Notes under the pieces: model-generated
Told to the model about the DNA's origin: nothing
The model's database searches: none
What the model saw: only the letters and a program-made list of their open reading frames with translations
Assembly: GCF_030268005.1 (NCBI RefSeq)
Contig: NZ_BRZC01000003.1
Location: 365,253 to 429,252 of the forward strand
Direction: 5' to 3'
From: Microbacterium arabinogalactanolyticum
GTDB lineage: Bacteria > Actinomycetota > Actinomycetes > Actinomycetales > Microbacteriaceae
DNA: 64,000 nt
Part shown: positions 19,069-26,563 of the stretch, piece after piece
Position numbering within the stretch: position 1 is the first letter of the stretch
Layout: the number at the start of each line of letters is the position of its first letter
Program-made: the position numbers and the translations under genes

Positions 19069-19668
19069 TCAGAGCGTGTTGAGCATCTTCCGCATCTCGG
19101 TGATCTCGGCCGTCTGATCGTCGACCACGCGCTGCGCGAGGTCCAGGGCGTCGGCGTCCTTCCCGGCGGCCAGCTCCTTCCGGGCCATCTGGACGGCGCC
19201 TTCGTGGTGCATGATCATCTGCTCCAGGAACAGGCGGGACGCGGTGACGCCGTCGGCGTCCTCGAGCGCCGCGAGGTCGTCGGGCGACATCATCCCGCCG
19301 CCGTGGTCCATCCCGCCCATGTCGGGGTCCTGCCCCCACCCGGTCAGCCATTCCCGCATGGTGTCGATCTCGGGCTGCTGGGCGTTCTTGATCCGCTCGG
19401 CCAGTTCGGCCACCTGCGGGGCGGTGCCGTCCTTCCCGAGCACGATGTCGGACATCTCGACGGCCTGCTGGTGGTGGGCGATCATGTTCATCGCGAAGTC
19501 GATGTCGGCCTGGGCCGCCGCGGTGGCGCCGCTCGGACTGCTCGGCGCGGGTGAGGTGCTCGAGGAGCCGTGATCCATCCCGTTCATGTCGGACGGGGCC
19601 GAGCATCCGGCCAGCGCGAGGGCCGCGGCGAGCGTGATGGTGCTGATGGTGAGTGTGCGGATTCGCAT
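19069..19668 (-). CDS. DUF305 lipoprotein, likely copper-related
   Basis: A 199-residue lipoprotein. The signal peptide ends in the lipobox LALAGC; then comes a Ser/Pro-rich linker and two ferritin-like DUF305 halves. Each carries the family hallmark (DFAMNMIAHHQQAVEMS and FLEQMIMHHEGAVQMA), Met/His pairs suited to metal binding. A Met/His/Gly-rich loop (DMGGMDHGGGMM) lies between the halves. The ATG at 19668 follows AAGGAGA. Upstream, 67 bases away, is the DUF6153 gene on the same strand; both probably read from the CsoR-like promoter at 20201. DUF305 proteins often accompany copper ATPases, but their biochemical role is not settled. Confidence 0.85.
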   Translation of the reverse strand: MRIRTLTISTITLAAALALAGCSAPSDMNGMDHGSSSTSPAPSSPSGATAAAQADIDFAMNMIAHHQQAVEMSDIVLGKDGTAPQVAELAERIKNAQQPEIDTMREWLTGWGQDPDMGGMDHGGGMMSPDDLAALEDADGVTASRLFLEQMIMHHEGAVQMARKELAAGKDADALDLAQRVVDDQTAEITEMRKMLNTL

Positions 19669-19735
19669 CTGAGTCTCCTTGGTATCTGTCGTCTGGGTCG
19701 TGGGGGTGACGCCGCGCGCGGCGTCCATCCCGGAC

Positions 19736-20158
19736 TCAGGTCCGACTGATGCAGAGCGTGATGTGCGAGGGCGGACGACGTGGCGCTGTGCGGGAAGCGG
19801 ATGCCCTGCTGCGGACCGCGCCCGAGCGGATGCGGCGCAGCACACGCCGCGCGAGCGAGGGGCGGATCGCCAGCAGCAGACCCGCGAGCAGGGCCAGCAC
19901 GCACGTCATGGCCATGCCGGAGTGCGAGGGCTCGGGCTGTGCGGCGGACGAGAGGCCCTGCGCGGGGGATCCTGGCTCGCCGTGCGCCGTTGCACTCAGG
20001 GGTGAGTCGTGGGCGGCGTCGTCGGCCTCGACGGCGTGGGTGACGAGGCCCGGCCCGTGTCCCACCGGGTCGGCGCTGAAGGTGTGCATTCCGAGCAGGC
20101 CGAGGACCACACCGAGTGCGATCGCCAGCAGCAGGGGCGCGCCGGTGCTGCGCTGCAT
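19736..20158 (-). CDS. DUF6153-like small membrane protein in the copper island
   Basis: A 140-residue protein with an N-terminal transmembrane helix (LLLAIALGVVLGLLGMHTF), a His/Asp-containing outer loop (HGPGLVTHAVEADDAAHDS), a second helix (GMAMTCVLALLAGLLLAI) and an Arg-rich cytoplasmic tail. The overall plan matches the actinobacterial DUF6153 family. The ATG at 20158 follows GAGGAGG. It is divergent from the copB-type gene with the CsoR-like operator between them and upstream of the DUF305 gene, so copper-induced expression is likely. Molecular function is unknown. Confidence 0.65.
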   Translation of the reverse strand: MQRSTGAPLLLAIALGVVLGLLGMHTFSADPVGHGPGLVTHAVEADDAAHDSPLSATAHGEPGSPAQGLSSAAQPEPSHSGMAMTCVLALLAGLLLAIRPSLARRVLRRIRSGAVRSRASASRTAPRRPPSHITLCISRT

Positions 20159-20191
20159 GGTGCGCCTCCTCTGTCGACATCTTCGGGACCC

Positions 20192-20220
20192 TTGTCGGGA
20201 ATACCCCCTGGGGGTATCTT
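20192..20220 (+). promoter_or_regulatory. CsoR-like operator inside the promoter of the CopB-type ATPase
   Basis: TTGTCG (20192-20197), 17 bases, TATCTT (20215-20220). The palindrome ATACCCCCTGGGGGTAT (20201-20217) fills the spacer, so a bound repressor would block RNA polymerase. It also sits between the divergent DUF6153-DUF305 and ATPase genes, so one site could control both directions. Confidence 0.7.
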
Positions 20221-20275
20221 AGTTGGAAGACATCAGAAGCCGGTACCCCCGGCACCGGATGCCGAGGAGGCCCCG

Positions 20276-22495
20276 ATGGACCCGCACAACCACGCCGAGC
20301 ATATGCGTCACGCGCCCGTTCGGGAGGAGAACTCCTCGATGGGAGGAGCCTCCGAGCACGAGCCTCCTCCCATGGCTGAGAACTCCTCCGGTCATGGTGC
20401 GCACGCGGGGCACGGCGTGCACGCGGGGCATGGCGTGCACGCGGGCCACGATGGTCACGCAGGGCACGGGGACCACGCCGGCCACGGCGACCACGCCGGC
20501 CACGGCGACCACTCCGGTCACGGGGGCCACGCCGGACACGGCGACCACGTCGGCCAGTTCCGCCGGCTCTTCTGGATCAACCTGCTGATCGCCGCCCCCG
20601 TGGTCGCGTCCAGCGGCATGTTCGCGATGATCCTCGGCTACGAGGTCCCCGGCTGGGCGCGCTGGATCGCCCCGATCCTCGGCACGGTCATGTACGTCTG
20701 GGGCGGGCGACCGTTCCTCACCGGCGCCGTCTCCGAACTCAGGTCGCGCAAGCCCGGCATGATGCTGCTGATCGGCCTGGCGATCACCGTGGCGTTCCTC
20801 GCCTCTTGGGGCGCGAGCCTGGGCGTCCTGCACCATGAGCTCGAGTTCTGGTGGGAGCTCGCCCTGCTGATCGTGATCATGCTGCTCGGGCACTGGCTGG
20901 AGATGCGCTCGCTCGCGCAGACCACCTCGGCCCTCGACTCGCTCGCGGCCCTGCTGCCCGACGAAGCCGAGCGGGTGGACGGCGACGACATCACCGTCGT
21001 CAGCCCCGCCGACCTGCGGGTGGGTGACATCGTGCGGGTGCGCCCCGGCGGCAGTATCCCGGCCGACGGCGTGATCGTCGACGGTCGCGCCGACATGGAC
21101 GAGTCCATGCTCACGGGGGAGTCCCGCACGGTCAGCCGCACCATCGGCGACTCCGTCACCGCCGGCACCGTCGCGACCGATTCCGGGCTGCGCGTCGAGG
21201 TCACCGCCACCGGCGACGACACCGCGCTCGCCGGAATCCGCAAGCTCGTCGCCGACGCGCAGGCGTCCAGCTCCCGCGCTCAGCGGCTGGCCGACCGGGC
21301 CGCCGCCTGGCTGTTCTGGTTCGCGCTGGGCGCCGCTGTGATCACCGCACTGGTCTGGACGTTCGTCGGCCTGCCGGATGAGGCCGTCATCCGCACCATC
21401 ACGGTGCTCGTGATCGCCTGCCCCCACGCGCTGGGCCTGGCGATCCCGCTGGTCGTCTCGATCGCGACCGAGCGCGCGGCCCGCGCCGGAGTGCTGGTGA
21501 AGGACCGTCTCGCGCTGGAGACCATGCGCGACATCGATGCCGTGCTGTTCGACAAGACCGGCACGCTCACCAAGGGCGAGCCCACCGTGACGGGTATCGC
21601 GCCGGTCGACGGATGGTCGGACGACGACGTGCTGGCGCTCGCCGCGGCCGCGGAGGCCGACAGCGAGCATCCGCTGGCCAGGGCGATCGTGCGCGCGGCA
21701 TCCGCCCTGACCGTCGCCGGTGCGACCGGCTTCACGTCCTCGCCGGCCGTCGGCGTCACCGCGACGGTCGACGGGCACGAGATCCGCGTCGGCGGACCCC
21801 GGCTGCTGGAGGAGGTCGGAGCCGACGAGGTGCCGGTTGCCGCCGGCTGGCGCACCGAGGGTGCGATCATCCTGCACGTCGTGCGCGACGGGCGGGTGAT
21901 CGGCGGGCTGCGGCTCGCGGACGAGATCCGCGCCGAGTCGCGCGAGGCGGTGGCGGCGCTCCGCAGGCGCGGCGTCGAGGTGGTCATGATCACCGGTGAC
22001 GCCGAGGCCGTGGCGCGCTCGGTCGCCGGCGAGCTGGGTATCGAGCGGGTGTTCGCGGGCGTGCGGCCCGAGGACAAGTCCGCCAAGGTCGCCGAGCTGC
22101 AGCGCGAGGGCAAGAAGGTCGCGATGGTCGGCGACGGCGTCAACGACGCCCCGGCGCTCGCCCAGGCCGACGTCGGCATCGCGATCGGTGCAGGCACGGA
22201 CGTGGCCATCGCCTCGGCCGGGGTCATCCTGGCATCCGACGACCCGCGTTCCGTGGTCTCGGTGATCGAGCTGTCGCAGGCGAGCTACCGCAAGATGAAG
22301 CAGAACCTGTGGTGGGCGGCCGGCTACAACCTGATGTCGGTGCCGCTCGCGGCCGGCGTGCTCGCCCCGATCGGGTTCGTGCTGCCGATGTCCGTCGGCG
22401 CCGTGCTGATGAGCCTGTCCACGATCGTCGTGGCGCTCAACGCCCAGGCGCTGCGCCGCCTCGACCTGCGCCCCGAACGGGTGGTCGCCCGCTGA
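20276..22495 (+). CDS. copB: CopB-type (P1B-3) heavy-metal ATPase with His-rich N-terminus
   Basis: A 739-residue P1B-ATPase. The ATG at 20276 follows GAGGAGG by five bases. Instead of HMA domains it has a ~95-residue cytoplasmic head rich in His and Gly, with repeated HAGHGDHAGHG-type hexapeptide units. The membrane metal site is CPH (C382-P-H384 in VIACPHALGLAIPL), the signature of CopB-type ATPases, not CopA. The phosphorylation motif FDKTGTLTKGE (D426) and [16 protein letters not shown] are intact. The metal is probably Cu(II)/Cu(I) or Ag(I) export, inferred from the family and from the CsoR-like site directly upstream. Confidence 0.88.
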   Translation: MDPHNHAEHMRHAPVREENSSMGGASEHEPPPMAENSSGHGAHAGHGVHAGHGVHAGHDGHAGHGDHAGHGDHAGHGDHSGHGGHAGHGDHVGQFRRLFWINLLIAAPVVASSGMFAMILGYEVPGWARWIAPILGTVMYVWGGRPFLTGAVSELRSRKPGMMLLIGLAITVAFLASWGASLGVLHHELEFWWELALLIVIMLLGHWLEMRSLAQTTSALDSLAALLPDEAERVDGDDITVVSPADLRVGDIVRVRPGGSIPADGVIVDGRADMDESMLTGESRTVSRTIGDSVTAGTVATDSGLRVEVTATGDDTALAGIRKLVADAQASSSRAQRLADRAAAWLFWFALGAAVITALVWTFVGLPDEAVIRTITVLVIACPHALGLAIPLVVSIATERAARAGVLVKDRLALETMRDIDAVLFDKTGTLTKGEPTVTGIAPVDGWSDDDVLALAAAAEADSEHPLARAIVRAASALTVAGATGFTSSPAVGVTATVDGHEIRVGGPRLLEEVGADEVPVAAGWRTEGAIILHVVRDGRVIGGLRLADEIRAESREAVAALRRRGVEVVMITGDAEAVARSVAGELGIERVFAGVRPEDKSAKVAELQREGKKVAMVGDGVNDAPALAQADVGIAIGAGTDVAIASAGVILASDDPRSVVSVIELSQASYRKMKQNLWWAAGYNLMSVPLAAGVLAPIGFVLPMSVGAVLMSLSTIVVALNAQALRRLDLRPERVVAR
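20395..20562 (+). repeat. In-frame tandem repeats coding a His-Gly tract
   Basis: About nine imperfect 18-base units (GGCCACGCCGGCCACGGC-like) encode GHGVHA/GHGDHA hexapeptides in the N-terminus of the CopB-type ATPase. Codon variation between copies shows selection on protein sequence; the repeat is coding, not a CRISPR or intergenic array. Confidence 0.8.
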
Positions 22496-22525
22496 CGCCG
22501 CCGGGAGGTGGCGGGGTCGGCGACG

Positions 22526-23116
22526 TCAGCGGCGGCCCGGCCACTCCTCGGCCAGCAGCCCGTAGTTCATGCCGTCCATCCACTCGCCCGAGCGGTGCAG
22601 GGCAGTCTTCCGGCTGAACTCCTCACGGCGCATGCCGAGGCGCTCCATCAGCCGCCACGACGGCTCGTTGGCGGCGAAGCATCCGGCGTGCACGCGGCGC
22701 AGACCGAGCGTCCCGAAGCAGAGGTCGATGACCGCGCGGACCGCCTCGGAGGCGTATCCGCGGCCGGCGTACGCGGGCGCGAGCACCCAGCCGAGCTCCG
22801 CCTCGGTGCCCTCCGCCTCCGCGGCGACCTCGGCCTGCGCCCATGCATCCCCCACCTTGACCATGAGGTCGCCGATGATCGCCGGTGCGCCGCCGGTGGC
22901 ATCCGCGAGTTCGATCACGAAGGTGATCGCCCGCCGCCCGGGGTCGGAGTACGTCTCGCCGAAGCTCTCGCGTGTGGCCGGAGCGCGGCCGAGCCACCTG
23001 TTCACCTCGGGCAGCCCTCGGAACTTCCACACCGCGTCGAGATCCGCGTCCTCGAGCGGCCGGATCCGCAGCCGCTCGGTCCGGATCGGCCAGTCGACGG
23101 TGCTCAATGAAGCCAT
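22526..23116 (-). CDS. GNAT-family acetyltransferase (RimJ/RimL-like)
   Basis: A 196-residue GNAT domain. It begins IRTERLRIRPLEDADLDAVWKF, has the acetyl-CoA-binding motif A region ELGWVLAPAYAGRGYASEAVRAVIDLCF and the RimL-type ending LRRVHAGCFAANEPSWRLMERLGMRREE. Such proteins acetylate N-termini, ribosomal proteins or small molecules; the substrate is unknown. The ATG at 23116 gives the expected family length. It is convergent with the CopB-type gene with a 30-base gap and preceded by a large intergenic repeat element. Confidence 0.85.
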   Translation of the reverse strand: MASLSTVDWPIRTERLRIRPLEDADLDAVWKFRGLPEVNRWLGRAPATRESFGETYSDPGRRAITFVIELADATGGAPAIIGDLMVKVGDAWAQAEVAAEAEGTEAELGWVLAPAYAGRGYASEAVRAVIDLCFGTLGLRRVHAGCFAANEPSWRLMERLGMRREEFSRKTALHRSGEWMDGMNYGLLAEEWPGRR

Positions 23117-23201
23117 TCCGCCAGCGTAGCGCCGGGGTCCCGCGCCGCTGCCACGCCATGTGCCTTCACGTGTCCACCGGCGGCGGCCGCGGCCGGTCGC
23201 T

Positions 23202-23340
23202 CCGGGTCGCACTTCGTCGCGTTCTCCGAGTGCACGCGATACCCGGGTCGCACTTCGTCCCGCTCGGCCGCTCTGATTGCGGGACGAACTGCCACCCGGA
23301 CCGACGGGGGATGCCGAGAGCAGGACGTACTGCGACCTGG
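23202..23340. repeat. Four-part mirror repeat element A (long-spaced variant)
   Basis: The core CCGGGTCGCACTTCGTC occurs twice directly (from 23202 and 23243). Inverted, diverged copies follow (23279-23299 with GCGGGACGAACTGC, and 23321-23340 with CAGGACGTACTGCGACC). Start-to-start offset is 41 bp on the left and 41 bp on the right. It fills the 240-base gap between the GNAT gene and the 3' end of the GAF-LuxR gene. The inner arms pair 19 of 21 bases, the outer about 15 of 20. Confidence 0.7.
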
Positions 23341-23356
23341 GTGGTGTCCCGCCGCC

Positions 23357-24181
23357 TCAGGGCAGCTGCCCCGCGGCGCGGGCCAGCCGTACGGCCTCGA
23401 CCCGGTTGGCCGCGCCGAGCTTGCGGGATGCCGTGCGCAGGTAGCTCTTCACGGTCTCGGCACCGAGATTCAGGCGCGTGCCGATCTCGGCGTTGCCGCA
23501 GCCCATCGCGACCAGGGCGAGCACGTCCACCTCGCGCGCGGACAACGGCGCGACCTCCGCGGATCGCGGATGGGCCATGCGCTGCAGGATGGCATCCAGC
23601 CGCGCGCGGATGCCGGCATCCTCGACGTCCTGCGCCAGCTCGCGCAGCTCGGCGAACGCGACGCGCACATCCTCCCACTCGCGATCGGGGGCCGGGTGCT
23701 CGCCCGAGCGCATCCGCGCTGCCGCATCCGCGACCTCCGCGCGCTGCGCCAGCGCCTCCTCCACGGCCAGGTCGTAGCCGAACCCGTCGGCGACGCGCTT
23801 CATCGCCGCGGACGCCTCGGGAGTGAGCATCGCGGCATCGCGCGTGGCCCCGTAGATCACCCCGCGCACGTCGCCCTTCACGATCACCGGGAAGGCGCTG
23901 ACCGTGCGCATCCGCTCCGCCGCCACCGCGGCGTCGTAGGCGTGGGTGATGTGCCCGTCGCTGAGGTAGTCGCGCACCGTCGCCGCACGGGCGGATGCCA
24001 TCACCAGCCCGCCCAGGCCGTGACCGGTGCGGATGACCAGACCGTTCAGCCGATCGGTGCGGCCGCCGAGCGTGTGCGAGATGGCGAAGTGGTTGGCGCG
24101 CGGGCGCGCGATGCCGCCGAAGACGATGTCCAGTCCGCTGCGGTCGCGCAGCGCGTGGAATGAGGATCCGAACAACGGCAT
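23357..24181 (-). CDS. LuxR-family regulator with GAF-like sensor domain
   Basis: A 274-residue regulator. The N-terminal ~150 residues resemble a GAF-type sensor (LDIVFGGIARPRANHFAISH, FPVIVKGDVRGVIYGATRD). A helical linker follows, then a C-terminal LuxR helix-turn-helix (LSAREVDVLALVAMGCGNAEIGTRLNLGAETVKSYLRTASRKLGA). The ATG at 24181 is preceded by a strong AGGAGGT. It is 68 bases downstream of the acyl-CoA synthetase gene on the same strand; this pairing is common in actinobacteria and suggests control of fatty-acid or acid activation. The ligand is unknown. Confidence 0.85.
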   Translation of the reverse strand: MPLFGSSFHALRDRSGLDIVFGGIARPRANHFAISHTLGGRTDRLNGLVIRTGHGLGGLVMASARAATVRDYLSDGHITHAYDAAVAAERMRTVSAFPVIVKGDVRGVIYGATRDAAMLTPEASAAMKRVADGFGYDLAVEEALAQRAEVADAAARMRSGEHPAPDREWEDVRVAFAELRELAQDVEDAGIRARLDAILQRMAHPRSAEVAPLSAREVDVLALVAMGCGNAEIGTRLNLGAETVKSYLRTASRKLGAANRVEAVRLARAAGQLP

Positions 24182-24249
24182 CCCGCACCTCCTGCCGGGC
24201 GGTGCCCCGGTGCCGCCGCCCGCCATAGAACCTACACCGCCGTCGGCGC

Positions 24250-25839
24250 TCAGCGCCCGGCCAGCAGCTGCACGGCCATCTCGCGCATCTCGACCTTGCG
24301 CACCTTGCCCGTGATCGTGATGGGGAACGCGTCGACCAGGTGCACGTACCTGGGGATCTTGAAGTGCGCGAGCCTGCCGGTCGCGAACGTCCGCACGTCC
24401 TCGGCGGTCAGCGCGGAAGCGCCGGGCCGCAGCACGATCCAGGCCATCAGCTCCTCGCCGTACTGCTCGTCGGGAACTCCGATCACCTGCACGTCCTGCA
24501 CGTCGGGGTGCGAGTACAGGAACTCCTCGATCTCGCGCGGGTAGATGTTCTCGCCGCCGCGGATCACCATGTCCTTGATGCGGCCGACCACCTGCAGCCG
24601 TCCGTTCTCGTCCATGGTCGCCATGTCGCCGGTGTGCATCCAGCGCCCTGCGTCGATCGCCTCGGCGGTCTTCGCGGGCTCGTTCCAGTAGCCGAGCATC
24701 ACCGAATAGCCGCGCGTGCACAGCTCCCCCGGAACGCCCAGAGGCACCACCTGGCCGTCCTCATCGATGATCTTGACCTCGACGTGCGGCATCACCTGTC
24801 CGACCGTCTGCGTGCGGGCCGCGACGTCGTCGTCCATCTTGGTCATGGTCGACACGGGCGAGGTCTCGGTCATCCCGTAGCAGATGGCCACCTCGCGCAT
24901 GCCCATCTCCGTCATGGTGCGCTTCATCGTCTCAACCGGACACGGTGAACCCGCCATGATCCCGGTGCGCAGCGACGAGAGGTCGAACTCCGCGAAGCGA
25001 GGATGGGCCAGCTCGGCGATGAACATGGTCGGCACTCCGTAGAGCGAGGTGATGCGCTCATCCTGCACGACCTGCAGCGTGATCTCGGGGTCGAAGCCCG
25101 GCGCCGGCAGTACGGCGGCGGCGCCGTGCGAGTGCGCTCCGAGGATGCCCATCACCATGCCGAAGCAGTGGTACAGCGGTACCGGCAGGCACACTCGGTC
25201 CTGCTCGGTGTAGGCGATGCCCTCGCCCACGAAGAACCCGTTGTTGAGGATGTTGTGGTGCGTCAGCGTCGCGCCCTTCGGGAACCCGGTGGTGCCCGAC
25301 GTGTACTGGATGTTGATCGGGTCGTCGAAGGCCAGGGCATCCGTGTCCTCGAACGCGGGCGCCGCGTCGATCAGCTGATCCCAGCGATCGGTGCCGATGA
25401 ACAGCGTCTGCTCGCAGCCGATCTCGGCGAGCATCTCGGCGTACTTCGACGTGCGGTACTCGACCGCGCTGACGATCAGCGCCATCCCGGACTGCTCGAT
25501 CACGTACTTCACCTCATGCGTGCGATACGCGGGGTTGACGTTCACCAGGATGGCGCCGATCAGCGCGGTCGCGTACTGCGTCAGCACCCACTCGGCGCAG
25601 TTCGGCGCCCAGATGCCGACCCGGTCGCCCTTGCGGATGCCGAGCTCGCGCAGCGCCGAGGCCAGGCGCTCGCTGTCGTGCAGCAGCTGCGCGAAGGTCC
25701 AGCGGCGGCCGGATGCCGAGTCCACCAGAGCCTCTCGCTCGCCGAAGCGGGCCGTCGTCTCACGCAGCATCCCGCCGATCGTCTGGCCGAGAAGCGGGGT
25801 CGTGCTGGTTCCGGATGCATAGGAAGCGCCATTGCTCAT
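24250..25839 (-). CDS. Fatty-acyl-CoA synthetase (AMP-binding superfamily)
   Basis: A 529-residue ANL-superfamily enzyme that activates a carboxylic acid to acyl-AMP and then acyl-CoA. The P-loop IQYTSGTTGFPKGATLTHHN, the YGMTETSP motif, the TGDMATMDENGRLQVVGRIKDMVIRGGENIYP hinge and the catalytic Lys in ITGKVRKVEMRE are all intact. Length and the N-terminal opening resemble medium/long-chain FadD-type ligases. It is followed by the GAF-LuxR regulator. A perfect palindrome (25873-25890) lies 34 bases upstream of the start codon. Chain length preference cannot be read. Confidence 0.9.
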   Translation of the reverse strand: MSNGASYASGTSTTPLLGQTIGGMLRETTARFGEREALVDSASGRRWTFAQLLHDSERLASALRELGIRKGDRVGIWAPNCAEWVLTQYATALIGAILVNVNPAYRTHEVKYVIEQSGMALIVSAVEYRTSKYAEMLAEIGCEQTLFIGTDRWDQLIDAAPAFEDTDALAFDDPINIQYTSGTTGFPKGATLTHHNILNNGFFVGEGIAYTEQDRVCLPVPLYHCFGMVMGILGAHSHGAAAVLPAPGFDPEITLQVVQDERITSLYGVPTMFIAELAHPRFAEFDLSSLRTGIMAGSPCPVETMKRTMTEMGMREVAICYGMTETSPVSTMTKMDDDVAARTQTVGQVMPHVEVKIIDEDGQVVPLGVPGELCTRGYSVMLGYWNEPAKTAEAIDAGRWMHTGDMATMDENGRLQVVGRIKDMVIRGGENIYPREIEEFLYSHPDVQDVQVIGVPDEQYGEELMAWIVLRPGASALTAEDVRTFATGRLAHFKIPRYVHLVDAFPITITGKVRKVEMREMAVQLLAGR

Positions 25840-25872
25840 CGCATCAGGATGCTCCCGGGCCGGCTACCCGTC

Positions 25873-25890
25873 CACCCCCGTACGGGGGTG
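25873..25890. promoter_or_regulatory. Perfect palindrome between kdpE and the acyl-CoA synthetase gene
   Basis: CACCCCCGTACGGGGGTG is fully self-complementary with no spare loop bases. It starts one base from the kdpE stop codon and lies 34 bases upstream of the acyl-CoA synthetase ATG. It could be an operator for the synthetase (possibly for the GAF-LuxR protein) or a weak terminator of kdp. The lack of a loop and U-tract favours an operator. Confidence 0.45.
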
Positions 25891-25891
25891 A

Positions 25892-26563
25892 TCAGCGCAC
25901 CAGCCGGTAGCCCATCCCCTGCTCGGTGAGCAGGTGCACCGGATGCGCGGGATCCGCCTCGAGCTTCTTGCGCAGCTGCGACATGTACAGCCGCAGGTAG
26001 CCGGTGTCGGCGACCTGATCCGAGCCCCATAGCTCGCGCAGCAGCTCCTGCCGGGTGACGAGTGCCTCGGGATGCCGGGCGAGGTGCTCCAGCATCCGCC
26101 ATTCCGTCGGCGTCAGATGCACGCGCGTCCCGGCGCGGGTGACCGACTTGACGGACAGGTCGACGAACACGTCACCGAAGGCGACGGTCGCCTCGCCGGA
26201 CTCGGCTGCGGCGCGGCGCGACAGCGCGCGCAGCCGGGCGAGCAGTTCGTCGATCTGGAACGGCTTGGTCACGTAGTCGTCTGCGCCGGCATCCAGCGCC
26301 TCCACCTTGTCGGCCGAGCCGGTTCGGCCCGAGACGACGATGATCGGGATGGCGGTCCATCCGCGCAGCGCCTGGATCACCTGCACGCCGTCGAGGTGCG
26401 GCATCCCCAGATCCAGCAGGACGATGTCGGGATGGGTCTGCGCGGCCGCGGCGATCGCGCCGGGGCCGTCGACGGCGGCGACCACCTCGTACCCGTGCGC
26501 GGCGAGCGTGATCCGCAGCGCGCGCACCATCTGCGGGTCGTCGTCGGCGACCAGCAGCTTCAT
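25892..26563 (-). CDS. kdpE: Response regulator KdpE
   Basis: A 223-residue OmpR-family regulator. The receiver domain has the acidic pair in LVADDDPQ, the phosphoacceptor D51 in IVLLDLGMPHLDG, Ser/Thr in IVVSGRT and Lys in YVTKPF. The C-terminal winged helix reads LTPTEWRMLEHLARHPEALVTRQELLRELWG. It activates kdpFABC when K+ or turgor is low. The start codon overlaps the kdpD stop (ATGA). Confidence 0.95.
   Translation of the reverse strand: MKLLVADDDPQMVRALRITLAAHGYEVVAAVDGPGAIAAAAQTHPDIVLLDLGMPHLDGVQVIQALRGWTAIPIIVVSGRTGSADKVEALDAGADDYVTKPFQIDELLARLRALSRRAAAESGEATVAFGDVFVDLSVKSVTRAGTRVHLTPTEWRMLEHLARHPEALVTRQELLRELWGSDQVADTGYLRLYMSQLRKKLEADPAHPVHLLTEQGMGYRLVR

Noticed and set aside
20395..20562. 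Regular repeats suggesting a CRISPR array
   Set aside because: Units are 18 bases, contiguous, in frame and coding for His-Gly hexapeptides. There are no spacers and no cas genes.
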